From contig OX637296.1 in assembly GCA_951799445.1 (NCBI GenBank), forward strand, positions 4,836,001 through 4,900,000: a stretch of 64,000 nt of DNA, in the 5' to 3' direction. The DNA comes from Pseudisothecium myosuroides. Its lineage: Eukaryota; Streptophyta; Bryopsida; Hypnales; Lembophyllaceae. The stretch's first letter is position 1. Every line of letters starts with the position of its first letter. A program made the translations under genes and the position numbers. Of this stretch, positions 50,288 to 62,170 are shown in pieces. The notes under the pieces are model-generated. The model ran no database searches and was not told where the DNA came from. It saw only the letters and a list, made by a program, of their open reading frames with translations.

Positions 50288-50626
50288 CTGGAAGCAAATG
50301 TTGTTTAGAACACATTCAATTGAGGCAGGGAGAGAGATTCACACAAAGAAGAACAATGCACAACCATGTAAAAAAATCAGTTTGACAAACCAGCTCAGCA
50401 CATTAGGTCGACCCAACCTAAACCAACATAGTCATTATTGTAGTGATAAAGCTTTCCCGTTAAATTTATTGCAAAAATGGTGGCTACAAAATGAAAAAAG
50501 ATAACGCATCAGAATTATGTACAGATGAGGTCGATGCGATCTAAACTGCAAAAGTGTAAAAAAAGGCCGCGATCTAATTGCCCCCAAGCTTGGTTGGGCC
50601 TAAACACCGGAACCTTAAAACGTTAT

Positions 50627-53151
50627 CTATTTTAAACTAGAGGACATTCTAACGACCTCCATAAGTCTATTGTACTCTCGACGGTTGCGTTCGTCGCAGA
50701 GCATTCGCCGCCCCATCTTTCCCTTACTGTTTTCCCGAAACGATTTCAACCCTCCATCCCGAGCGCCGTGTATTCGGCGAAACCAGGGCAGGAGTACGTC
50801 GAGGAGGAACGTGTCCTTCGGACCGTTTCCTCTTTGACTCCAAGTGTCAGGGAGAATTACGTTCTCCGTCCTATTCATTATTTGCTTAATTGGGCTGTCG
50901 TCTACTACAATGGTATTTTCCGCCGTGAAACTACCCTGCAAGCCGCTGAACAAGTAACTAAGTTTTTTTAGGAAAAGTTCCTTGTTTGTGCCTGGCTCCT
51001 TGTATGTCGTTACGTGACCAGAACTGTCCCTGCACTTCAACGTTGTGCAGGTGTCCTGTCCTAAAACAAGAAAAGGCTTCTCCTGATCCTTGAAGAGGTA
51101 CAAGCTGACTTCTTTGGTGGTGGACTTCTTCATGGAGCTCCAAACCGACACGAATGCTATCTGTCCTAACTCTCGGAGGAACTGTGCGCACCCTGGCCAT
51201 ACGAACACTGCCTTAGGTCTGACAATCGCAGGAATCGTGGCAGAGTGCGGCTGCCTAGCCTCACCAATGGGCTTGGATAACCCTTTGGACTTTGCATCTT
51301 TGCAGATGCAAAGAATTCCATTCAGGTCCAGGACAACGTTGAGCCACTTCCCTGTCACCCTGGACGTCAATGGAAGTCTGACTTCCCTCGACGTTCCTCC
51401 ACGAAGACAAGGAGGACTTGATCCCTGCTATCAAAGGGACAAATGTGCAGCCAGTTACTATGCTGCACTGACACATTTTGGATTTCACGCCAAAGGAACG
51501 AAAATTAACCTATTGGTTTAATCGAAACAAAGAGAAAGAAAAAAACAAAAATGTAATGAAGTCAGAAGCCAATGAGAATGTGAATTACTTGTCCCCTAGA
51601 AGAAGCAGCCGGGTCGACGGAAACTTTAGGTATGACTACGGCGGGTTTTGGAATCAGCACCTCCATGAGCACGGCGTTCGGAATGGCCGACTCATCCGGT
51701 AGTTTACTTTGCGGATGCAAACCATGAAGTGGGCCCGCGGCATGAACCACTGCAACAGGACTGTCATTCTCTGAAATATTGATGGGAGATTGTGGAAGAG
51801 GGCTTCGTGGAGTTTCCAAAGTGGCAGATGTCGGCAAATCTACAATTTTGATTGAGCCTGCGATGAAGGAATATGCAAGAACGAATTATGTAAGAACTGA
51901 GTATATTAATTCCTGAAGTAAAGCTTTTCGATTACAAAATCATGGTCAAAATGTAGAGCTTTATAGTTCTGTCCAAAATCAGATCTGAATAAAAACATTA
52001 GATTTCGGTCACTGAAAGTCTACAACTATATACACACTATGTTACAAATCAGCTCGAGTCGACCTAAAACTACACAGATGCCATTGAGTGATTATTTGTA
52101 AAAACCTGCAGGCATGTCTGGGCCAGGCAACAGAGAATTCTGTTGATCTTCCCGAGAAGGCAATGCAGACGCGTCGTCTACAGTTATTGGCGCGGTGGAT
52201 GTTGCAGACGGAGGGACCATTGCAGTTTCTACACCAGCTACAACGTCAGTCTCCGGTGGCGGTGGAGGGGTGTTGGGGCAGACTTCATTCGGAAGAGCTG
52301 GAGGAGGAGGTGTAACAATTCCGGGAGCCGCAGTAGGAGGAGCAGAAGCAGGAGGAGCAAGAGTAGGACCAGGCAAAGTAGGCAGTACTAGAAGAACTGG
52401 AAAAACAGGCACACTAAAACGTCCCTGCGAAGATGACCCTTCTCCAAATATTGGTGCGATCAAAGGAGCCTGGATCGCCAGCTACGGATTCTCTTGAGCC
52501 AGCATTGCTGAGTTGATAGGCAGAACACCTGTAAGCTGGTTCATGAGCGCCGTGAATTGGTTTTCACTCTTCGCTGTCGAACTCAGCAGCAGGTCGGAAA
52601 TATCATCCATTCTCTTGTTCGTCTCCGCGTACATTTTCAATGAATCGAGTCGATCGTTTACCCGATCTGCTCTAAGTTGAGCAATTTCGTCCTCCCGATC
52701 ATCGTACACCGTCCCTCTCCTCTTCCTCTTCCCACGTCGGGTTGCAGGCGTCGGCGTGCAAGACGGTTGCGTCGAAATTGGCTGGGCCGACGAATCCGAT
52801 GCTGACCCCCGAACACTCTGAGACAAATTCACAGGAGTGAACTGTTCGTCTGGGATGTCGTCGGGCCCATAATCCAACTCCTCCTCCTCCGATTCGTCCT
52901 CATCGTCATCACTGTCGTTGTGCAACGCCTGTTTTTTCTTTGACGATGTGTTGGGCTTGTCCCAAGCGGACTTGCGCCTTCTCTTGGAGGACGGTGTCGC
53001 GGACCCACTAGGTCTTCTGCTGTATTTTTCCTTGTCCACAAAATACCCAGCTGCTAGGAAGTCATTCTTGTCGAAGTACTTGGCCGTCTGGGCGATAGAC
53101 GTCCACTGGTCCGACTCCTCAGCTAATCCCACGACAAACATGTCGAGTCCA
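50627..53151 (-). pseudogene. FCP1/SCP-like HAD-domain protein, copy A, one in-frame stop in the linker
   Basis: Exons on the minus strand: 52106-53151, 51589-51857, 50627-51424. The first begins GLDMFVVGLAEESDQW, then a basic linker (SKKKQAL, acidic DDDEDESEEEE run, NLS-like GKRKRRG) and a Pro-rich tract. Its frame is broken once by TAG at 52482 where Gln fits. The last exon holds the HAD domain: VVLDLNGILC at about residues 30-40, FVWPGCAQFLREL, SVWSS and VVDDSPIKQIMN near 175. FCP1/SCP phosphatases use DxDx(T/V); here the second Asp is Asn and the next residue is Gly, so phosphatase activity is doubtful. This copy lacks the ParB and methylase-like exons. Nuclear role and substrate are unknown. 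Confidence 0.72.
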
Positions 53152-53662
53152 CTAACACCATATTCATTAATTTGAGAGAATTCTCAGATTATGAGAGTTT
53201 TGATAGCCCTTTTCAATCCAATTATATGCTACAATTGCATACAATCATGGTGAAAATATCATTCATTTGCAATGCAGAAGTCATTCATTCATAGTCAATA
53301 ATCAAATCGTAACATTAATACTTAAAGTAAGAGCAACATAAACTAAAAAAAACAATTGGAGATTGATGATCCATATATTTATAGTAAGATTGCCAAATAT
53401 GACAAGCATTAGATTAGCTTTGGACTTCTAGAATGCCTATTTCATTGTAAATCTAATAATGTGATTCAATCTTGCATCCAAATGTCAAATGATTGTATAG
53501 AATTTATTGTAATATATATAGGTATAACATATACCATATAATACATAATAGGTATAGCAGGTATATAACGTATTTATATAAGGGTATAACATATACCGTA
53601 TAATATATAACAGATAAATCATCTTACTTGATCCATGAAATCCCTATAGATACACATAGTTT
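53152..53662. other. AT-rich spacer between copies A and B
   Basis: Contains ATATACC/TATAAC microrepeats (53510-53610). No remnant of the ParB or methylase-like exons was found before copy A. Confidence 0.55.
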
Positions 53663-54463
53663 CATGCATGAGATCTACTCCTTAGCTCTACCATTGCTTT
53701 CCATATCTCAGGTCCTCGACTACATTCTTGAGGGCGTATTTGGTGGGGATGTTGCAGTTCTTGCATCTTCAAGGACCTCCTCTTCCATGCATCCCAAGGT
53801 CGACGAGTACAATGCATGAGTCGTTCATCATGTGACTTCGATGGACGATGACGTTGTACCAATTTTTTAGGAAGTAGACCAGGTTGAACTTGTAATCCTA
53901 ATTTCCTCGGATATTCAGCATTTGCTGAATTGATAGGTCGTGGAGGTATTGGAATGGACTTTGTGCCTATACAATCTTTTCTTTGGGATCCACTCGATAC
54001 CTATAAAACAAAGAAGACAATAAATTAAAAAGTTATAATTGCAATAATATGTGTTAAAGTAATCCAAGACGTGCATAGAACACAATTGTAGCAAATGGAT
54101 AAAAAACCAAATTCATTCATACCTTAGAAATTGTAGGAATGTGTCTGTTGTCAACATACAACTTTCTTTGTAGAACAATAACATCAACTAAACGTAGACA
54201 AGTTGAATGAGCTATTTTTCGAGATTTGAGTGGCGACGGGGAGCTCACTAGAAGCAATCGCTTTCTCCCGCTTGGTGGACTATCCACCACACCATCATTG
54301 ATGCGTCTTGTGGAGAAGTCCATAGTAGATAGTGCAGTAGCTGCCGAGACCATAATGTGACCCACACCGCTTTAAGATAATGCATATTGGCCGTATTTTA
54401 AAATGGAATCCACCGACGCATTACACTTGGAAACACTACCAGTATATGGTACGGAACAATCAC
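53663..54463 (-). pseudogene. Conserved C-terminal module, copy B
   Basis: Two exons as read: about 54122-54463 (CNASVDSILKYGQYAL, a TAA at about 54374, then SAATALSTMDFSTRRINDG and VVDSPPSG) and about 53663-54001 (RPWDAWKRRSLKMQELQ, CSRGPEIWKAMVEL). Blocks align with copy A at 49655-50287. The internal stop makes it a likely pseudogene. Function unknown. Confidence 0.6.
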
Positions 54464-54672
54464 CCAAATCCTGAAGAGTCACAAAAGTCAGTGTGATTAC
54501 AAAGAATAAAGGGTGGACAATTGGAATACAAACAATTAAACAACTCGAAATGAATTAAACAATCATCCATTTTGCAAGACGACTATGATAGAACTATAAT
54601 GGATACACTCGTCTTTAATGAAACACCATAGCAATAGATAAAATGCACAAATGCAAGGAATATTGTTCAGTA

Positions 54673-57340
54673 TTAGCGACGATTGGAATGATCCTTAACT
54701 AGCATCTTAGACTCCTCTATGGCGTCTATAAGTTCATCGTATTCTCGCGTTTCCTGCTCCTCAACAAGCATCCGCCGTCCAATGTTGTCATTCTTCCGAA
54801 AGGACAATAGTCCACGATCCTTGGTGCCATGCAAGCGTGTAATCCAAGGCAAAAGCTCATCCATCAAGAAAGTGTCTTTAAAACCATCTCCTTCCTTTGA
54901 CCACGAATCCGAAAGCACAACGTTTTCAGGCTCGTTCAGAACATGCTTCTCAAGACTGTCGTCTACCATAATAGTATTGCCAATAGTAAACTTTGAGTTC
55001 TGTGCATCGAACAGTTTGTCTAGAGGTTTGAGGAACATGTCTTTGTCGGTTCCCTTCACTTTCAAAGTTGTGATGTTTCCTCGCAGACCCCTACACTTCA
55101 GATTGTCGCAAAACTCTTGCCCAAGGATACTCCATGGTGTTTCTAATCCTCTAAATAGGTACTCGCATATGAATTTTGTTGTAGAAGTCATCATGGAACT
55201 CCAAACAGAAATGTATGCGACTGTGGCTAATTGTCGAAGGAATTCCTCGCAATGAGGTCAAACATATACAACTTTTGAACCAATAGATACTGGAAAAACG
55301 CTGGAATGTGGCTCCGAGAGATCATTGTAGACTGTGCCCTTAGGAAGATTTTTCTTTTCCTTAGATACACAAAGGATCCCATTCAGGTCTAGAATGACAT
55401 TGAGCCACCTTCTTCTCGGCCTGGAAGCGAGCGGTTTTAGGATAGGCTCTTGTGTTGCACCTATACGTATTTTTGAAAGATCGCTCCTCTGTTAAAATCA
55501 AGGCAGAGAAATACGCCAACAAGTGTTAAGTAAACATTTGAACACAAAATAGAAACACAAATGAAGGGACTCAAACAGTAGAAGATCCAAGTCACAAGAA
55601 CAAATATCTCAATAGATGCACATTAGAATAAAGAAAAGTTGACCACTTACAATTTCCTCAGACGTAGGACTTTGTAAGGATTCTTTAGTGCATGCATTAT
55701 TTGCTGGAGGCGGTATATGAACCTCCATGAGAACATCATCTGGAATATTCACATCAACCTCCATATCTTCTTGCAATTGGACTCCTTGAAGTGACACTTC
55801 CAAATTAGGGTCGACTCTTCCACCAGAATTTGGATGGTTTGATCTTGGAACACATGAAGGGCTCTTTGGGAAGGACACATTCGAGGGATCAATGGTAGAA
55901 GGTGGAAGAGGTTGGGGCACTATGTCCTCATTAAGAGAACCTACGAATTAATACAAGTGGATAATGAGTAGTTTCCAAAACAAATGTAGATTTACACTTC
56001 AAATCTTATGAAAATATATTATGTTTACAATCTAATGCACATAAGTGTGGACTCACATCAAAAATCACCAAACAAAAGTTGCACTTATAATTTATGTACA
56101 TGTAACTATGGATTTACATTTATAATGTAAATGAAAAAAATTCAATATTTATATTTTCATGCTCTTAAATAGTTAAGTATGAATTCACAATTAAAATCTT
56201 GAAAAAAAAAATGTAATATTTACAATTCTTTAAAGGTGAAACTGGATTATACATATAAAAGCAAGCGAAAAAAAGATGGAATACTTTTGCAATTCTATAC
56301 ACATACATTTTGAAAATAACTAAAAATCTTGAAAAAACGATTGCAATATTTACAACTTCATATTTGTAAATGCAATCTTCAAAATTACATTCAACAATAC
56401 AAAACAATCCTGTAAAAGGAAAAGAAACCATACTTAAAAAAACAAAAATAACGCAACTTCAAAAGATCCCAAATCATTACAGTGAGAGTTCACTCAGATG
56501 AACCTTGGGGATCATTGACTTCCTCATTTCCAACCCCCGAACTCATTGCAGGAGTCTGCAGGTCATTTGACTGCTGCTGCGCCTCGGAAGGACTATGCAA
56601 CGCTGGATCCAGTTCCATGGATGTCCTAGGAAGAACATGAGCTCCACTACCTGAAGATACCGATACACGGTTCTCCGACAAAACGTGAGGGGCCGGCTCA
56701 TTCATCTCAATAGCTGGAAGGGAAGAGTTTCCAAAAGGTAGAGTTCCCTTGATGATAGTCATCAACTGAGCATATTCAATCCTTGAACGCTTCCTCTCCT
56801 CAAATTAGTCCTCCTCATACTTCTGCATTCTCTCATGCATCATTTTCATGTAATCCTTCATAGTTAGATCTTCTGTTTCATCCAACTTCCTCTTTCCTCG
56901 ATCACGCTCTGAAGAAGGGGATGGAGAAGTGAACGATGAACCACGACGTTCACTTACTGGTGGATCCATAGGGGCGACTGTTCCAGCATGTGGAGTGCTA
57001 AACTCTTGGGATGCGGGAGGATTGATCATGAGGACTTCGACACCTTCTCTTTGGTCAATCATGTCGTGCTCCGAATCTTGAGCAACCAACTGAATACGAT
57101 CTCTCTTGCCCCTACCGGATGACGAGGTGTCATTATCCACCGTCTTTGGATATTTCTCTTCATCAACATAGTACCCTGACTGAAGGAAATCCGCCTTGTC
57201 CAAGTCCACAGACAATTGCAAGAGGTCACTAAAGGATTTCGTCTCGTCAGAATCCCCAATGATATAATTTATCAACGAATTCATTTGGAAGAAGATGGAA
57301 AAATAGTTAGAATAACATATTTTAGATAATAATTCCAAGA
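54673..57340 (-). pseudogene. FCP1/SCP-like HAD-domain gene, copy B, with in-frame stops
   Basis: Exons: about 56490-57340 (IIGDSDETKSFSDLL, DKADFLQSGYYVDEEKYPK, basic linker, TAA at 56805 in an otherwise open frame), 55651-55940 (DDVLMEVHIPPPA) and 54673-55488 (HAD). The HAD exon has VILDLNGILC, SVWSSMM, IMVDDSLEKHVLNEPENVV and a C-terminus parallel to copy A. A TGA at 55258 replaces the Trp seen in copy A (FVWPGC against YV-stop-PHC). Order and exon phases match copy A, so the two arose by tandem duplication. It lies directly downstream of the ParB/methylase-like exons on the same strand and was probably their continuation. Confidence 0.75.
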
Positions 57341-57355
57341 CAAACAAACATGTCA

Positions 57356-57378
57356 ATTCACCTTGAATGGAGGTGAAT
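57356..57378. repeat. Intronic inverted repeat ATTCACCT-N7-AGGTGAAT
   Basis: A 23-bp inverted repeat sits just after the donor of the methylase-like exon. It has the same arms and 7-base spacer as the units of the array at 60585-61325. Confidence 0.8.
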
Positions 57379-57402
57379 ACTTAGAAAGAACAACATACTC
57401 AC

Positions 57403-60389
57403 CCATGCCGCACAGATGATTTTTCCACCCCCGTATATGGTAAAGATCGCGTCTCCAGGATTGCAAAATAAAGCCAAAATGCTTATGTAGAATTCCATCT
57501 GTAGTTCATTTTCATAGATTCGGTATTGCATTTTATTGTAAGCTCCCGAGGTAATTAATTCATGCGTTTCCGGAGCCTTGAATTCTGTTGGAAAGGAGTT
57601 GCATTTTGCCTTGTGGTTCTTCTTAATGAGGAACATGATGTGGATGTTCGCTTCGACTTTCTTCTTGTTCAACTCAAGATCTTCAAGTCGCTTGTACTTC
57701 GCCGGCATGTACTCTGCGTGGTGAAGGACATAATTATCTGTAAATACAGAATTGTAAAAATGGTGTATGAGACTGGAGTCGGTCTTCTTATCTCCAGATA
57801 ACCACACCCACACAGGGATATCAAGAATTGCAGGATCAGTTAGCCGCATCAGCAACATCAAAAAATAATAAAAATACGGAGTTGCCATCCCTCCAGCCTC
57901 CTTCTTATTGCTTGGAAAAATTCTGAAGTCCATGAATCCCATCTTTATACGATCGACATCCAAATGATCCCAATCACCTCTGGCCCACTTTGCTAAGTCG
58001 TCTGTGTTTTCGTTGAATGGACGGTAGAATGCTTGACCGGTGGGAACTATAAACCTTCTTTTATTTCTCAAGAAGACCTTCAGAAATTCCTCGGCATAGG
58101 GTGACAATTCTCGAATGCTCTTGTTGATGTTACACAAAAGCTTCAATGCAGTGAAGAATATCTCAGATGGACCTGTGATGAGGACATGCATGGCAGCATC
58201 CGTGATCTTGTAATCCTTTTTGAATTTCTTCCACATGTCCTTCTTAGTCTCTCCCGTCGTGGTTAACAAATCAAGTTCTGGCTTCATATCATTGAGCTGC
58301 ACCTTTACAATTTGTTTTCTTTTGCGCCTCTCACACCACTGTCGATAGGTACAGCAGTTTGGTACAACCTTCTTCAGCTTCTTAAATGTCACCTTTGGAT
58401 AATCCTCCATTCTCTTGTTCTTCTTCTGTGGTGGGTCAGGCTTCATCAATAGATGCTCTGCAAGTCGCTTGAGGCTTGCATTGGAAAGGTTGCCAAGCCA
58501 TTTGAAGAACTCTTTATTGATGATGCCATCCTTCTCCGGAACCCAACCCTTGTTGTTCTTGAACAATATTTTTGACTCCGGATCGATCAACTCTCCCATT
58601 GAGGCAGCGGAAATGAGTTCAGAGTATAACTCATAGACATCCGTTGGAGCAGTAATAATTTTGAGCTCATTTATAATGTCAACCTTCACGGGCTTGCCAG
58701 ACTTGGTTCTTTGCTGCTTCTTAATGTCAATCATACCAAACCGTAGCTGGCAAGCAGCGTCAAATTTCTACACTCAAAGATAATGTAAACAAGTTAGTCA
58801 CTGAATAGAAAATTCACCTTGGATGGAGGTGAATTATGAACTAGAAAATTGCATTCTGCAAGCTTCAAGAATAGACTGATGACCTCCTAACTTATATGTA
58901 TTAGAAAGAATTTAGTTGAATAATATAAAACTACTTCCTTATGACATACCTTCCAATTTTCGGCATTGTTGCCCTTGGATTGTGACTTTGTTCTTGAAAC
59001 TGATCGTCCCACTTCAGACGCTTGTTTTGGAGGCGTTGGTTCTCCCATCCTTACCCACACTCCACGAGCACCAATTATATTAGTTGCCCAGGTAGGTGTA
59101 TATCTGTCGAAGTGATTCACTCGATTATAATAAGATGAAATTTGTCGTAGAATGGAGTGGTCCTTGCTCTAGACAATGAAGCATGGCCATTTTTCAAACT
59201 TCTCCTTGATCTTGGATGCAGATGCCTTGGTCCGCATCTTCTTTGATGCCTCGACACTGTGCTGGCCATTGATCATGTAGAACTTGCAATCTTTTATGTC
59301 TTTCCAATCCTTTGGCATTTCCTCCAATCCAATAGGCATAGCACAAAGGGCCTGCTTTCTATCTTTGTCAGGCATCTCCATCAAATAATGCATGGTGTGG
59401 TCGATGCCGGACAGCTCTAGACTGCGGCAGTTCATGTCAGGGAGAGGTACCATCAACTGATCAATTGAAATCTCTTCAACTTTATCACTACCAAAACAAT
59501 ATGCTTCTTGGCATTCAGACCAATAACTATCATAGATCTTCAAGGACTCCTTGTAATTCGCTTTCCCAGAGTCTTTATCCTTGGGTATAAACTTGAAATC
59601 CTTTGGTATGTTTGTAAGGACTGAGAGTGAGCTAGACTCAGGATCTTGATCATTGGCTTCAATTGTTGTAGTGTCCCACGTCCTCATTGGCGTGCTAGCA
59701 CGCACCGTTCTTGAAGTACTAGGTCGACGTTTTTGATTTTCACTTCTGCCTGTCTCAGGGGTGAGATTTAGGCGGGACTGTTGGCTCTCGACCACGCCAC
59801 TTAACTCTCGAGACAGATGTTGAGGGGTCATGTTCTTGTAACTAGTCCTTAATGTTGTTGTCTCAATTTGAAAAGAGACTAACAGCTGCTTCAGTCGAGT
59901 TGCCAGAATTGCTGAAGGCGGCGGTCCTCCATCCTTACTCATCCACCTTCCTTTCTGGATTTGTGTTTCCAGCTCCTTGTAGAGGCCTTCGTACTGGGTG
60001 TTCATGAGAGACGTACAACATTCATGAATACTGAATGGCGTGTCTTGAGGATTGACGGCATAAGTGTACTTGTATTCCTCTGGCATGTCTGGGTCGTTCT
60101 TGATCAAGCACGTGACCAAAAGCATTCCTGGAGGACCCTTGGCAATATCAACAACTTCTTCATTGTGAGAAATTGGAAGTGTGGCGTCCGGTCCATTTTT
60201 GAATTTCTTCATGAACCCAACGTTTTGCGTCATTGGATAAAGAATGATGCTCCAGAACTCAACGCTCTCTGGCTCTTTTAGTTTCCAATAATCCCCATTG
60301 TCGGCCTCTTCACCAAATTCTTCGACCAAGTCTTCGGGTACTTCATATTGATTGAAGTACAAGTCTAGTTTCTTTTTGTGTTCGTCCAT
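57403..60389 (-). pseudogene. ParB/Srx-like plus amino-methyltransferase-like protein, one in-frame stop
   Basis: Exon 1 is 58950-60389, starting at the ATG of MDEHKKKLDLYFNQYE. Near residue 370 it has FYMINGQHSVEASKKM, which fits the GxHR/GQHR-type motif of ParB/Srx-like folds. TAG at 59169 then falls where Trp is expected (FIV-stop-SKDHSILRQ) and the same frame continues for ~70 residues (NRVNHFDRYTPTWATN). Exon 2 is 57403-58767, 455 residues, ending EFYISILALFCNPGDAIF, then TIYGGGKIICAAW. That resembles the C-terminal motif I of N4/N6 DNA methylases (PGD-VLD-F-GsGtt-AA). A canonical DPPY motif was not found; DFRIFP occupies a plausible place, so catalysis is doubtful. The donor is GTGAGT. 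More 5' exons are possible. Domain assignments are by eye. Confidence 0.62.
58811..58835. repeat. Intronic inverted repeat AATTCACCT-N7-AGGTGAATT
   Basis: Perfect 9-base arms around TGGATGG in the intron between the ParB-like and methylase-like exons. It matches the units of the upstream array. Confidence 0.82.
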
Positions 60390-60584
60390 ACCTATACTGA
60401 AGCATACAAGAAGAATTTAATTAGAAAAGATATTCAACTGGAGGCCTAAACATTTTGCTTATACAACACAAAATTGGTAGTAACCAAATTTCCATTGGCT
60501 CCTAATGGAACACTCTATATATCAATTGAATTGAAGAACCTCATAAATAGAAATAGATTAAATTCACCACGAATGGAGCTACCA
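60390..60584 (-). other. Upstream flank of the ParB-like gene
   Basis: AT-rich sequence between the start codon and the inverted-repeat array. A GTATAG just before the ATG could be a splice acceptor, so an upstream leader exon is possible. Confidence 0.4.
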
Positions 60585-61325
60585 GCTATTCACCTCGAGT
60601 CAAGGTGATTTTATTTATGGATACTACTTGTACAAGAAAGGCAAGCGGCCGTTGATTCACCTCCACTCGAGGTGATTTGAGTTTGGAAACTACTTCTACG
60701 AGAAGACAAAGCGTCTTCTGATTCACCTCCACTCAAGGTGATTTGAGCTTGGGATACTACTTTTATAAGAAGACAAAGCGGCCTTTGATTCACCTCCACT
60801 CAAGGTGAATTGTATTTGGGATACTACTTCTACCAGAAGACAAAGTTGCCTTTGATTCACCTCAAATCAAGGTGAATTGAGTTTGAGATACTACTTTGAC
60901 AAGAAGACCAAGCAGCCATTGATTCACCTTGAATCAAGGTGATTTGAGTTTGGCGTTCTAATTCTACAAGAAGACAATGCGTCCATTGATTGATTCACCT
61001 CCACTCAAGGTGATTTGAGCTTGGGATACTACTTTTATAAGAAGACAAAGCGGCCTTTGATTCACCTCCACTCAAGGTGAAATGTATTTGAGATACTATT
61101 TCTACCAGAAGACAAAGTTGCCTTTGATTCACTTCGAATCAAGGTGATTTGAGTTTGGAATTCACCTCCACTCAAGGTGATTTTAGTTTTACGGTCCTAA
61201 ATCTATAAGAAGACCAAGCGGCTAATTATTCACCTCAAATCAAGGTGAATTGAGTTTGGGATACTACTTCCACAAGAAGACCAAGTGGCCATTGATTCAC
61301 CTCAAATCAAGGTGATTTGAATTGG
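60585..61325. repeat. Array of about 12 inverted repeats, TTCACCT-N7-AGGTGA(A/T), period about 66-70 bp
   Basis: Units combine an inverted repeat (for example TTCACCTCCACTCAAGGTGA) with a spacer containing TACTACTTCTAC and AAGAAGACAAAG. One unit near 60922 has almost continuous 10-base arms (TTCACCTTGA-A-TCAAGGTGA). Arms are better conserved than spacers. Lies immediately upstream of the ParB-like gene. Confidence 0.9.
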
Positions 61326-61579
61326 GATCCTTCTTCTAGAAGTAGACTAGAAGGGAGAAAATTATTTTATGTAAGGGAATTTATTGGAGAACAAACTAAG
61401 AAGACAAAATGTAGAGTACTCATTGGAACCTAATTTTGAACTCTAGATTTGAAATGGTATACTCATGGTCCTAAAGCAAAATTGTTCACAATGATTCAAT
61501 TTAAAAAGCGCCTCGGAAATCATTGAAATGCACAGTGAGCTTCCTTGAGTTTGAATTCACAAACATCCTTGCTCCAATT

Positions 61580-62170
61580 CGGTGAACGAGCTGCCTCCAG
61601 TTCATCACCAAAATTCAAAAAAATTCTTGCTCAGTCGATCGGTGATCAAATCATTACCAAATTTCAAAAAAATTCTTGCTCAGTCGATGGGTGATCAATT
61701 CATCACGAAAATCCAAAAAAATTCTTGCCTTGTCGATCGGTGATCAGTTCATCACCAAATTTAAAAAAAATTCTAGCTCAGTTGATCGGTGATCAGTTCA
61801 TCACGAAATTTCAAAAAAACTTCTAGCTCAGTCGATTGGTGATGAGTTCATCACCGAAATTCAAAAACAATCTAGCTCAGTCGATTGGTGATGAGTTCAT
61901 CACCGAAATTCAAAAACATTCTAGCTCAGTCGATTGGTGATGAGTTCATCAACAAGATTAAAAAAAATTCTAACTCAGTCATCGGTGATCAGTTCATCAC
62001 GAAATTTCAAAAAAAATTAAAAAAAATTCTAGCTCAATCGATTGTTGATCAGTTCATCACCGAAATCCAAAAAAATTCTTCCTCAGTCGATCGGTGATCA
62101 GTTCATCATCAAAATTACAAAAAATTCTTGCTCAGTCAATCGATTTTCTTGCTCAGTCGATCAGTTCATC
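61580..62170. repeat. Second array, about 11 units of ~49 bp with GGTGAT-N6-ATCACC
   Basis: Units contain AAAAATTCTAGCTCAGTCGA followed by an inverted repeat such as GGTGATGAGTTCATCACC. The half-site GGTGA is the same as in the first array, but here the half-sites point toward each other. Open frames through the array are a by-product of repeat structure. Confidence 0.88.

Noticed and set aside
60585..62170. CRISPR-like look of evenly spaced palindromic repeats
   Set aside because: Spacers are themselves repeated and related, the genome is eukaryotic and no cas genes exist. Treated as satellites.
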